Shown here: in pieces, positions 33,837-42,665 of the stretch
Layout of the letters: each line of letters opens with the position of its first letter
Numbering within the stretch: the stretch's first letter is position 1
From: UBA6522 sp965204155
GTDB taxonomy: Bacteria > Pseudomonadota > Gammaproteobacteria > Steroidobacterales > Rariloculaceae
Assembly: GCA_965204155.1 (NCBI GenBank)
Contig: OZ241971.1
Location: 186,001-250,000, forward strand
Direction of reading: 5' to 3'
Length of the DNA: 64,000 nt
The notes under the pieces: generated by a model
What the model was told of the DNA's origin: nothing
The model's input: the letters and a program-made list of their open reading frames with translations, nothing else
The model's database searches: none
Position numbers and translations under genes: made by a program

Positions 33837-34913
33837 ATGAGATTTGGATTCATCATCGCGCACGTCTTCGCGCTGGTCCTAGCAACCGGATGCACCGTAT
33901 TCCCTGCGGACCCACCTGCGGCACGTCCTGAACCGCTACCCAAACCGCTCGTCATCGCCCACAGGGGAGCCAGCGGATACCTGCCGGAACACACGCTGGA
34001 AGCGTACGCACTGGCCATCGAACAGGGCGCTCACTACATCGAAACGGATCTGGTGATTACGGCCGACGGAGTACTGATCGCCCGCCACGAGAACGACTTG
34101 TCCGACACCACGGATGTGGCTGAGAAGTTTCCCGATCGAAGACGTTCCGGGCGGATCGATGGACAGCAGGTGGATGGGTGGTTTTCCGAGGATTTCACAC
34201 TGGAGGAAATCAAGACCCTCCGGGCCGTGGAACGACTACCGTTTCGCGATCAGTCCAGCAACGGGAAGTTCCGGATCCCGAGTTTTGAAGAAGTGGTTCG
34301 ACTGGTCGTGAGCAAGAGCAGCGAACTGGGGCGCAGCATCGGAGTCTACCCCGAAACCAAGCATCCTTCGTACTTCGCCGGGCTTGGGATGCCGCTGGAA
34401 GAACCCCTGGTGGCCGCACTGGAAAAACACGACCTCAACCGGGCGGATGCTCCGGTGTTCATACAATCCTTCGAAGTCGGCAACCTGAGAAAACTCCACG
34501 AGATGACGGGTGCACCGCTGATCCAGCTCATCAGCGCTCCCTTTCTTGCGCCCTTCGACCAGGAATCGGCCCGCACCGGGCTCACCTACGGTGACATGAT
34601 CACCGACGCGGGGCTCCGGGAAATAGCTGCTTATGCCGACGGAATCGGTCCCTGGAAGGCTCTTGTCGTTCCCCTGGATGAGGCGGGTAACCTGAATGCA
34701 CCGACAGACCTGATCGATCGCGCCCATGCCGCGGGCCTGGCGGTTCACGCCTACACGTTTCGGTCGGAGGAAAACTATCTCGCCCCGCAGTACGACGGAG
34801 ATCCAGGCGCCGAGTATCGGCAATTCCACGATCTGGGCGTTGACGGGGTCTTCACCGATTTCCCCGATGTCGCCATTCGGGCCTTCCGGGAAGCGGCAGC
34901 AGAAGAGCCGTAG
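33837..34913 (+). CDS. glpQ: Glycerophosphodiester phosphodiesterase lipoprotein
   Basis: Hydrolyses deacylated phospholipids to glycerol 3-phosphate and an alcohol. The 358-residue product has a lipobox (LATGC, Cys19), the catalytic start VIAHRGASGYLPEHTLEAY, the metal ligands ETDLVITADGVLIARHEN and the closing DGVFTDFPD. It resembles periplasmic GlpQ rather than cytosolic UgpQ by length and by its insert (PDRRRSGRIDGQQVDGWFSEDFTLEEIKTL). Its stop is three bases from the stop of the convergent DUF6152 gene. Confidence 0.92.
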   Translation: MRFGFIIAHVFALVLATGCTVFPADPPAARPEPLPKPLVIAHRGASGYLPEHTLEAYALAIEQGAHYIETDLVITADGVLIARHENDLSDTTDVAEKFPDRRRSGRIDGQQVDGWFSEDFTLEEIKTLRAVERLPFRDQSSNGKFRIPSFEEVVRLVVSKSSELGRSIGVYPETKHPSYFAGLGMPLEEPLVAALEKHDLNRADAPVFIQSFEVGNLRKLHEMTGAPLIQLISAPFLAPFDQESARTGLTYGDMITDAGLREIAAYADGIGPWKALVVPLDEAGNLNAPTDLIDRAHAAGLAVHAYTFRSEENYLAPQYDGDPGAEYRQFHDLGVDGVFTDFPDVAIRAFREAAAEEP

Positions 34914-34916
34914 TTT

Positions 34917-35930
34917 TTATTCTTCCAGCGTGCAGCCGTAGTGCTGCAAGGCCTCTCCCGGTACCCAGTCCCAGTGCCAGCGGAGCATCAGCGGCTCCAG
35001 CAGTGTTTCGGGGTCCGTGATCGTAACCTCGTAGTCCAGCCGCCGCTCGTCATCGCTGAGCGTGAACCGCTCGATCGACCGGACCTGTCCGCTCTGCGGC
35101 GTTCCGGCATCGTCGAAGATGGCCCAGTCGATATCTGCGGTGGCCACCTCGAGCGTGTTCCCCTCCCACCGGCCTGTGGAAAAACCCAGAGGTGTCCCCC
35201 GATGGTCCATGCCGTCGGCGGAGTCCGTCATGTGAATCGTGCGCTCGATGTCCCAGAGTTCCAACGCCAGCAGGATCTCGTCTCCGCGGTCGGTGAATTC
35301 GATGGGAAAGGGATTGTCCATGACCAGCGGCATGCCCGCCGCGATGCAGCGAAGCGCCGGGTCGTCGACCAGGGGATCGTACAGAGCCTGACCGGCAAGC
35401 GCCTGTGGCGTGTACGCGGGCGCCACCACCGGACGGTCGGACGTTCGGCCATAGGTCCAGACCCGGAAAATGCCGCTTGCCGAACGGCTGTCCGCTTCAG
35501 CCGCCTCCTCCGTGATGTGAACGCCGAATTGGGGCCGCAGACCGAACCGCGCCGCCAGCGTAGGGAACATGGGCAGTGTGCGACCGTCGGCGAACTCGAT
35601 TCGCACGCCGATCATTTCCCTCGGGTCCACCCTGGACGGATAGCCCGAGATGGAGACGCGGTCGCCGACCGCGGCGATGTCGGCGGTCACGCCCAGGCGC
35701 CTCAGCAACGTGGGTCCTCCCGACTCCACGTGCCAAACCTGCGCCTCGCCGCCATACGAATCGGATTCGATGCGCAACAGGACATGCGGGTTCTGCCACT
35801 GCATGGAGATCACGATGCCGTCGAGCGTCATTGGCGCGGAGGTGTCAAAGAATGCGCCGACCGCGTGATGGGCGCGCACCGCCATCGGCAGCGCCGACGC
35901 AAGAACCAGCAGGAAACAGCGTAGGTTCAC
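34917..35930 (-). CDS. DUF6152 family exported protein (copy B)
   Basis: A 337-residue second DUF6152 protein, function unknown. The start is GTG at 35930, giving a signal peptide (NLRCFLLVLASALPMAVRAHHAVG). The frame stays open upstream into tilS antisense-free sequence but without protein-like composition. It shares with copy A (1681-2688) the HH after the signal, MQWQNPH, FRVWTYGR, a MDNPFPIEFTDRGDEILL segment, RTIHMTD and GRWEGNTLEVATADI, but is otherwise quite different. The copies are old paralogues rather than a fresh duplication. The GDPD and amidohydrolase genes lie next to it. Confidence 0.83.
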   Translation of the reverse strand: MNLRCFLLVLASALPMAVRAHHAVGAFFDTSAPMTLDGIVISMQWQNPHVLLRIESDSYGGEAQVWHVESGGPTLLRRLGVTADIAAVGDRVSISGYPSRVDPREMIGVRIEFADGRTLPMFPTLAARFGLRPQFGVHITEEAAEADSRSASGIFRVWTYGRTSDRPVVAPAYTPQALAGQALYDPLVDDPALRCIAAGMPLVMDNPFPIEFTDRGDEILLALELWDIERTIHMTDSADGMDHRGTPLGFSTGRWEGNTLEVATADIDWAIFDDAGTPQSGQVRSIERFTLSDDERRLDYEVTITDPETLLEPLMLRWHWDWVPGEALQHYGCTLEE

Positions 35931-36030
35931 GGCCGCTATTCTGTCGTTCCGGGCGGGTTCATGACAACCGCGCGCGATCCGACCACCGAAGCCTGTTGCC
36001 GTCCGGGCTCGCCCGGGCGAAGGGCCCGGC

Positions 36031-37353
36031 TCATGACAGCCCTGGGTGATCCGTCCACTGAACCTGCCATCGGGTTCGGTTCGCTGCGCTCTCCGCCGCC
36101 GCATCCGCGATCCAGAGGTCGCCCACCGCAACCAGGGCATCCTCGCGATACAGCAACGGGATCCGTGCCCTGAGCCACGGCGGTACACCCGCCTCCTGCA
36201 GCCACTTCTTGAGCGGGCGGCTGTGCGGCCGTCCCATCGGCCTGAAGCGCTCGCCCCCCTCGCGAAAGCGGACGCTGAAACCCTCCTCCACCCAGTTCGC
36301 TGGCAACCCCTGCCCGGAGCCGGATACCAATCGGATGCTGCCTTCCGGCCCGCTCCACGGCCGGTCGAGGCTGACCTCACCGGAATACCCCGGCGGAGAT
36401 GCCGCCGGCAGTGGTTCAAGCAGATACAGGAGGTCCCGGTAGATTCGCGCTTCCCCGCCCGGCCACTGGACCCGGGGTCCGGCGTCGCGGCGCCGAACGT
36501 CGAGTGCCCTCATCAGTTCTTTCATCTGCCGCGTATCCGGCATCGGAAGTCCGAGCCGGACTATGGAATGGCGCAGCACGTTACGCCGCCTGATCGGGGA
36601 CAGGTCGCGCAGCACAGCGCAATCGATCCGGTCCCGATCACCCGGAACGTCCGCCAGGGCGGCTTCGTCCAGGATTTGCTGGGCTTCAGCCATCTGGCCC
36701 GCCGCCCGGCCGACCGTCCGCGCTGCCGCAGGCCAACGCTCCGTGAGCCGCGGAATCAACTCCGCGCGAACGTAGTTGCGATCGAACCGCGTATCCCGGT
36801 TGGACGGATCCTCGATCCATTCCAGGCCACAGTCCTTGGCGGCCGCCAGGATTTCAGCCCTGGACACCTCGAGCAACGGCCGAGCCAGGAATCCGGCACC
36901 AAGGGGCTGCAGCGGAGCGATGCCGCGCAGCCCCCTCACCCCGGTGCCCCGCAGCAGACGCAACAGCACCGTTTCGAGCTGATCGTCGGCGTGGTGGGCC
37001 GTCAGCAGAATCTCTCCGGGCGCAAGGAGTTGCTCCAGAGCACGGTACCGAACCGCCCGCGCCTGAGCCTCGATACTCTCGCCTGGGACCGGCTCCACCG
37101 GACATCGCAGACTCCCGTAACCGGCGCCAAGGGACGCCGCCGCAGCCCTGCAATACCCTTCCCAATCCTTCGAATCCGGATGCAGGCCGTGATCGACGTG
37201 CAGCGCGCGCACGTCGGGCCGAGACGTCAATCGGCAGATCGCCGCCAACAGGACAGTGGAGTCCAGTCCACCGCTGAATGCAACCGCGAACTTCCGCCAT
37301 GCGCCCGGCAACTCGGCCAGGCTCCCGATGAGGGTTTCCAGTAGTCGTTCCAT
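36031..37353 (-). CDS. tilS: tRNA(Ile)-lysidine synthase
   Basis: Modifies C34 of the CAU-anticodon tRNA-Ile to lysidine, so that it reads AUA codons. The 440-residue product has the ATP pyrophosphatase loop FSGGLDSTVLL, the ALHVDHGLHPDS stretch, LTAHHADDQLETVLLRLLRG and the C-terminal TilS domain (FRPMGRPHSRPLKKWLQEAGVPPWLRARIPLLY). The ATG at 37353 fits family length; a GTG at 37422 would add 23 residues. It lies downstream of accA, a normal gammaproteobacterial order. Confidence 0.95.
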   Translation of the reverse strand: MERLLETLIGSLAELPGAWRKFAVAFSGGLDSTVLLAAICRLTSRPDVRALHVDHGLHPDSKDWEGYCRAAAASLGAGYGSLRCPVEPVPGESIEAQARAVRYRALEQLLAPGEILLTAHHADDQLETVLLRLLRGTGVRGLRGIAPLQPLGAGFLARPLLEVSRAEILAAAKDCGLEWIEDPSNRDTRFDRNYVRAELIPRLTERWPAAARTVGRAAGQMAEAQQILDEAALADVPGDRDRIDCAVLRDLSPIRRRNVLRHSIVRLGLPMPDTRQMKELMRALDVRRRDAGPRVQWPGGEARIYRDLLYLLEPLPAASPPGYSGEVSLDRPWSGPEGSIRLVSGSGQGLPANWVEEGFSVRFREGGERFRPMGRPHSRPLKKWLQEAGVPPWLRARIPLLYREDALVAVGDLWIADAAAESAANRTRWQVQWTDHPGLS

Positions 37354-37428
37354 CGCATGGCCCGCCGATGGGCCGTCTTTTGCCAGGCGGTCTTCCGCCC
37401 CATGCAGGGGGACTCTTGCCACGGGCCG

Positions 37429-38388
37429 CTAGCCTTCCTTGTACATTCCGTAGCCGGCGAGACGGCTGCGCCTCTTCTCGATCAGTTCGTCGGTGGAGAG
37501 AATCTGCAGGTCGTTGAGCGCCTGCAGCAGGGCGTTCTTGACCACCTCCGCGGTGGACTGATAATTCCGGTGGGCGCCGCCCAGCGGCTCGGGAACCACC
37601 TCGTCGATCAGCCCGAGCTTCTGCAACCGCTCGGCGGTTATGCCCATGGCCTCTGCCGCCGCCGCCGCCTTTTCGGTGTTCTTCCAGAGAATGGACGCGC
37701 AGCCTTCCGGCGAAATCACCGAGTAGATCCCGTACTGAAGCATGAGAATGCGATCCGCCACGCCGATGGCCAACGCGCCGCCGGAGCCGCCCTCGCCGAT
37801 GACGATACTCACGATGGGCACCTCGAGGCTCGCCATGATCAACAGGTTGCGGGCGATCGCCTCGCTCTGGCCGCGCTCTTCCGCGCCCACACCCGGATAG
37901 GCCCCCGGGGTATCGATAAAGGTCACCACCGGCGTGTCGAACTTCTCGGCCAGGCGCATCAGCCTCAGCGCCTTGCGATAGCCTTCCGGGCTGGCCATGC
38001 CGTAGTTCCGGCGGATCCGCTCCCTGGTATCGCGGCCCTTCTGGTGACCGATGACCATCACCGGCTGCCCTTCCAGGCGCGCGAGTCCGCCGACCAGCGA
38101 TTGATCGTCGGCATACATCCGGTCACCGTGCAGTTCCTGAAAGTCCGAGAAACAGCGCGAGATGTAATCCAGCGTATACGGCCGCTGGGGATGGCGGGCG
38201 AGGCTGGCAATCTGCCACGACGACAGGTTGGAGAAAATCCGGCGGGTCAACGCCTCGCTCCGGCGCCTCAGCCGGGCAATCTCCTCGGTGATGTTGAACT
38301 CCGAGTCATCCCCGACGAACTTCAGTTCATCGATCTTCGCCTCCAGTTCGGCGATGGGCTGTTCAAAGTCCAGGAAGTTCAGGTCCAT
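37429..38388 (-). CDS. accA: Acetyl-CoA carboxylase carboxyltransferase, alpha subunit
   Basis: Half of the carboxyltransferase that makes malonyl-CoA for fatty acid synthesis. The 319-residue product matches E. coli AccA in length and motifs: MDLNFLDFEQPIAELEAKI, RHPQRPYTLDYI, VMVIGHQKGRDT, DTPGAYPGVGAEERGQSEAIA, GEGGSGGALAIG and SVISPEGCASILWK. The ATG at 38388 is chosen because the family begins MDLNFLDFE. It lies between dnaE and tilS. Confidence 0.97.
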   Translation of the reverse strand: MDLNFLDFEQPIAELEAKIDELKFVGDDSEFNITEEIARLRRRSEALTRRIFSNLSSWQIASLARHPQRPYTLDYISRCFSDFQELHGDRMYADDQSLVGGLARLEGQPVMVIGHQKGRDTRERIRRNYGMASPEGYRKALRLMRLAEKFDTPVVTFIDTPGAYPGVGAEERGQSEAIARNLLIMASLEVPIVSIVIGEGGSGGALAIGVADRILMLQYGIYSVISPEGCASILWKNTEKAAAAAEAMGITAERLQKLGLIDEVVPEPLGGAHRNYQSTAEVVKNALLQALNDLQILSTDELIEKRRSRLAGYGMYKEG

Positions 38389-38519
38389 TGGCGGACCATA
38401 CCTGCAAGGCCAGAATCGTGACAAGTCGGGCGGGACAATGAGTTTCCGACCCTGGATTGCCGCCTGGATGTCCGCATGGTCCGTCGGGACACTGGTTGGC
38501 GACGGCGCGCGGCCGCCGG

Positions 38520-41500
38520 TCAGACCAGATGCGTGGGGTAGTGTATGGAGAAGCCGTTTTCCCCGAGCAGGACACCGAGGCGCTCGCGCAGATCGCGACT
38601 GGCGCGCACCGACCAGCGGTCCCCGAGAACCAGGCGTGTCGTTGCTTCAGAACCCCTGTACTGGATACAGACCTCGCAGTCACCGAAGGTAAACGGCGTC
38701 AACGCCTCTTGCAGGGAGTGGACGAATTCGCCCCCCGGGACATCCTCGGGCCAATGGATCGTCAATCGGCTGGCATGCTGCTCGATCGTTTCGTCAACCG
38801 AACCGAGCATCCGCGCCGTCAAACGCCAGCCGTTGAGGAAATCGTCGAAGCGGAGTTGACCTGCCACGACCAGCATCTCGTCCTTGTTGACCAGATGGCG
38901 AAACTGATTGAAGACTTCCTCGAACAGCGTGACCTCCAGCCGTCCGGTGTGATCCTCCATCAGCATGGAGAACCTCCCGCCGCGGCGTCGAACGTCCGTG
39001 GCTACCAGACCGGCGACCCTGACCTCGCCCGGTATGGCTCCGCTGCCGTTGCCGGAGGCGGCTTCCGTCAACTTGTCGATGGTTCCATGAGTGAAATGAC
39101 GGCAATGCTCCGCATACTCGTCAAACGGATGCCCGCTGAGATAGAGGCCCAGACTCTCCCGTTCGCCCTTGAGCCGTTCCTGTACGCTCCATTCCTGAAC
39201 CGGATCGAACAACTCCTCGATGTCACCCTGTGAACCGGGTTCGGCGAACAGGGCGCCCTGTCCCGCGGACCTTGACTGGGCCGAGTGCGCCGCCAGTTTG
39301 AGGGCATCGGGCACGGCTTCCATGAGGGTGGCCCGATTCGGACCGAAATCGTCCAGGGTGCCGGAACGCACGAACGCCTCGAGGACGCGGCGGTTGAGCC
39401 GCTGCTGGTCCATCCGGCAACAGAGGTCGAGCAGGCCGGTGAAAGGACCGTTGCTCTCGCGTTCCTCAACCAGGTTGTCTACCGCGCTTCGGCCGACTCC
39501 CTTGATGGCGCCGAGCCCGTATGCAATGGTGCGCTCGCCGGCGACGACGAATTCGTATCGCGACCGATTGATGCCCGGTCCCTGCAATTCGATTCCGAAC
39601 CGTTCGCAGTCCTCTTTCAGGGTTACCAGCTTGTCGGTTTGATCCATGTCAGTGGTCAGCACGGCCGCCAGGAAATGCGCCGGGTGACGGGCCTTGAGCC
39701 ACGCTGTCTGGTACGCGATCAGCGCGTACGCCGCCGAGTGCGACTTGTTGAAGCCGTAGCCGGCGAAATGTTCCATCAGGTCGAAGAGGTTCTTGGCAAT
39801 TCCGGCTTCGACTCCGTGGTCCTCCGCGCCCTTCATGAAGACGCCGCGTTGCTGGTCCATCTCCTCGGGCTTCTTCTTGCCCATGGCGCGGCGCAACAGG
39901 TCCGCGCCGCCCAGGGAGTAACCGGCGATGATCTGGGCGATCTGCATCACCTGCTCCTGGTACAGGATCACACCGTAGGTGGGTTCCAGAATCGGCTTGA
40001 GCTTCGGATGAAAGTAGTCCGCGGGCGCAACGTCGGTGCCGTGCTTGCGGTTGATGAAATCGTCCACCATCCCGGATTGCAGGGGTCCCGGCCTGAACAG
40101 CGCCAGCACTGCCACCAGGTCGTCGAACCGGTCCGGTTGCAGCCGCCGGATCAGGTCGCGCATCCCCCGCGACTCCAGCTGGAACACGCCGGTGGTCCAG
40201 CACCGCCGCAGCAACTCGTACGTGGCCGGATCGTCCATGGGAATCTGCGCGGGGCCGAGGGGATCGAGCTCGTCCGCCTTGCGCTGCCGATTGATCGACA
40301 TCAGTGCGCGATCGATGATGGTCAGGGTCCGCAACCCCAGGAAGTCGAACTTGACCAGCCCCATGGCCTCGACATCGTCCTTGTCCAGCTGGCTCAGCGA
40401 ACTGCCGTCCGGTTCCACGTACAGGGGCATGAACTCCGTCAGGGGTCTGGGCGCGATCACCACCCCGCCGGCGTGGGTACCGGCGTTGCGTGCGATCCCT
40501 TCGAGTTTCCCGGCCAGATCGATGAGTTCCCTGACCTCGGCATCGTCATCGTAGAGCGACTTGAGTTCTTCATCCTTCAGGGCCTTCGCAAGGGTCATTC
40601 CCAATTCGAAGGGGATCAGCTTGGCAATGCGGTCCACGTAGCCGAAAGGCTTGCCCAGCGCACGGCCGACATCCCGGACAACGGCCCTGGCGGCCATGGT
40701 GCCGAAGGTGATGATCTGCGAAACCCGGTCCTGGCCGTAGCGGTCGGCGACGTAGCCGATCACGTCGTCGCGGCCGTCGATGCAGAAGTCGATATCGAAG
40801 TCCGGCATGGAGACACGCTCCGGATTCAGGAATCGCTCGAACAGCAGATCGTGTTCCAGGGGATCGAGATCGGTGATGCCCAACGCAAAGGCGACCAGCG
40901 ATCCCGCGCCGGACCCACGGCCAGGGCCCACCGGGATCTGCCTGCCGCGCGCCCAGCCGCAGAAGTCCGCAACGATCAGGAAGTAGCCCTCGAACCCCAT
41001 CTCGCAGATGACATCCAGTTCGCTTTCCAGCCTCGCCTCGTAGTGCGAAAACGGTATCGCCCCGTTTCCCTTCGGCGACACGCCGCGCTTGCCGAGCCCG
41101 CGAAGGGTCATCTCCCTCAGGTAATCCGCCGGCAAGTGTTCGGACGGCACCTTGAAATCGGGCAGGCAGGGTCGGCCCAGTTCCAGTTCGAAGCTGCAGC
41201 GCCGGGCGATCTCCACGCTGTTGGACAGCGCTTCGGGCAGGTCGCTGAACAATTCTTCCATTTCGGCGGGCGACTTGAGGTACTGGTGCTCCGTAAAGTC
41301 CCGGGGGCGGCGGGCATCGATCAGCGTCTTGCCCTGCTGGATGCAGACCCGTACTTCATGAGCCTCGAAGTCGTTGGGCTCATCTTCCCGGTGATTGTCC
41401 GGATTGAGGAAGCGGACGGGATTGGTGGCAACCACCGGAGCCCCGCGGGATGCGGCGAGCCGAACGGCTTCATCCAGGTAGTCGCTCTCCTCGGGCCACC

Positions 41501-42017
41501 CCACGCGGTGCAACTCCAGGTAGAAGCGCTGCGGGAACCGATTCAACCACTCGTCGAGGAGAGCGGGGGCCCGTTCCGGCCGTGTCCCGAGGAGCGTCCT
41601 GCCGATCTCGCCGTACTGGCCTCCGGAAAGCGCGGTCAGGCCGCGTACGGAGTCCGTCTCCAGCCAGCGCTTGAGCACGAGCACCTCGCCCCGGCCCTGC
41701 CTGCGAGAATACGCCAGACTCAACAGGCGGCTCAGATTCCGGAAACCGGCTGCATTCGCACAGAGCAGCGTCAGACGGGTCGGAACCGCGTCCCGCAGCG
41801 TCTCGGCGACCCGGATATCGGCGCCGATCAAGGGCTTGAGACCCTGCCCGATGGCTGCCTTGTAGAACTTCACCATGGCGAAGACATTCATGTGGTCGGT
41901 CAGCGCCACCGCGGGCATGCCTTTTTCACGCACCGTCTGGGCCAGTTCCGGTACGCGCACGATCCCGTCCACGAGGGAATACTCGCTGTGAACCGAAAGG
42001 TGGACGAATCGAGTCAT
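38520..42017 (-). CDS. dnaE: DNA polymerase III alpha subunit
   Basis: Catalytic subunit of the replicative polymerase. The 1165-residue product (E. coli 1160) has an N-terminal PHP domain (FVHLSVHSEYSLVDGIVRV), the polymerase core with its catalytic aspartates (MPDFDIDFCIDGRDDVIGYV), the AGTHAGGVVIAP and GYGFNKSHSAAYALIAYQT segments, and a C-terminal OB fold (VAGLVATDVRRRGGRFSMLMEDHTG). It is 33 bases after rnhB and upstream of accA. The 131-nt gap toward accA shows nothing notable. Confidence 0.98.
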   Translation of the reverse strand: MTRFVHLSVHSEYSLVDGIVRVPELAQTVREKGMPAVALTDHMNVFAMVKFYKAAIGQGLKPLIGADIRVAETLRDAVPTRLTLLCANAAGFRNLSRLLSLAYSRRQGRGEVLVLKRWLETDSVRGLTALSGGQYGEIGRTLLGTRPERAPALLDEWLNRFPQRFYLELHRVGWPEESDYLDEAVRLAASRGAPVVATNPVRFLNPDNHREDEPNDFEAHEVRVCIQQGKTLIDARRPRDFTEHQYLKSPAEMEELFSDLPEALSNSVEIARRCSFELELGRPCLPDFKVPSEHLPADYLREMTLRGLGKRGVSPKGNGAIPFSHYEARLESELDVICEMGFEGYFLIVADFCGWARGRQIPVGPGRGSGAGSLVAFALGITDLDPLEHDLLFERFLNPERVSMPDFDIDFCIDGRDDVIGYVADRYGQDRVSQIITFGTMAARAVVRDVGRALGKPFGYVDRIAKLIPFELGMTLAKALKDEELKSLYDDDAEVRELIDLAGKLEGIARNAGTHAGGVVIAPRPLTEFMPLYVEPDGSSLSQLDKDDVEAMGLVKFDFLGLRTLTIIDRALMSINRQRKADELDPLGPAQIPMDDPATYELLRRCWTTGVFQLESRGMRDLIRRLQPDRFDDLVAVLALFRPGPLQSGMVDDFINRKHGTDVAPADYFHPKLKPILEPTYGVILYQEQVMQIAQIIAGYSLGGADLLRRAMGKKKPEEMDQQRGVFMKGAEDHGVEAGIAKNLFDLMEHFAGYGFNKSHSAAYALIAYQTAWLKARHPAHFLAAVLTTDMDQTDKLVTLKEDCERFGIELQGPGINRSRYEFVVAGERTIAYGLGAIKGVGRSAVDNLVEERESNGPFTGLLDLCCRMDQQRLNRRVLEAFVRSGTLDDFGPNRATLMEAVPDALKLAAHSAQSRSAGQGALFAEPGSQGDIEELFDPVQEWSVQERLKGERESLGLYLSGHPFDEYAEHCRHFTHGTIDKLTEAASGNGSGAIPGEVRVAGLVATDVRRRGGRFSMLMEDHTGRLEVTLFEEVFNQFRHLVNKDEMLVVAGQLRFDDFLNGWRLTARMLGSVDETIEQHASRLTIHWPEDVPGGEFVHSLQEALTPFTFGDCEVCIQYRGSEATTRLVLGDRWSVRASRDLRERLGVLLGENGFSIHYPTHLV

Positions 42018-42050
42018 GCCGTGCGTTTCATCCCGGCCCGCCCGCGGGCA

Positions 42051-42662
42051 TCATTGGCCCGAACGGCCTGTGGCGGCGCGGCGCACGGGCGCGAAGGTCC
42101 GCCGATGAATGGCGCAGGGGCCGATCCTGCCCAGCGCGGCCAGATGCACCGAAGTGGGATATCCCTTGTTGGTGTCGAAACCGTATCCCGGATACCGGAG
42201 GTGCCAGAGGCCCATGAGCCGGTCGCGATAGACCTTGGCGAGGATGGAGGCGGCGCTGATGGCGGGCACCAGGCGATCGCCGCCCACCACTGCCTGAACG
42301 GCGGGCCCGCCGCCGTTGAAGCGGGGCGCCTGGTTGCCATCCACCTGAACGAGATCCGGATGGATCGGCAGTCCGCGTACCGCCCGTTCCATGGCACGGA
42401 GAGAAGCCTGCAGTATGTTCACATCATCGATTTCCCGTGGCGCCGCCAAGGCTACAGCGAACGCCCGGGCGCGCCGGCGGATCGCTTTCGCCAGCCGCCT
42501 GCGTCTGGCGTGACTCAACAGTTTGGAGTCCCTGAGACCCGTGATCGGACGATCGGAGTGAAGGACGACCGCGGCCGCCACCACCGGTCCCGCGAGACAC
42601 CCGCGGCCGGCTTCGTCCACACCGGCCACCACACCCATTGCACCGGAAATCAACCGCTCCAT
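42051..42662 (-). CDS. rnhB: Ribonuclease HII
   Basis: Cuts RNA in RNA-DNA hybrids, including single ribonucleotides left in DNA. The 203-residue product has the family signature GVDEAGRGCLAGPVVAAAV with the first acidic residues, then LRDSKLLSHARR, VDGNQAPRF, SAASILAKVYRDRLM and YGFDTNKGYPTSVHLAAL. The start at 42662 is three bases after lpxB ends, so the two genes are probably coupled. Confidence 0.96.
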   Translation of the reverse strand: MERLISGAMGVVAGVDEAGRGCLAGPVVAAAVVLHSDRPITGLRDSKLLSHARRRRLAKAIRRRARAFAVALAAPREIDDVNILQASLRAMERAVRGLPIHPDLVQVDGNQAPRFNGGGPAVQAVVGGDRLVPAISAASILAKVYRDRLMGLWHLRYPGYGFDTNKGYPTSVHLAALGRIGPCAIHRRTFAPVRRAATGRSGQ

Positions 42663-42665
42663 GGA

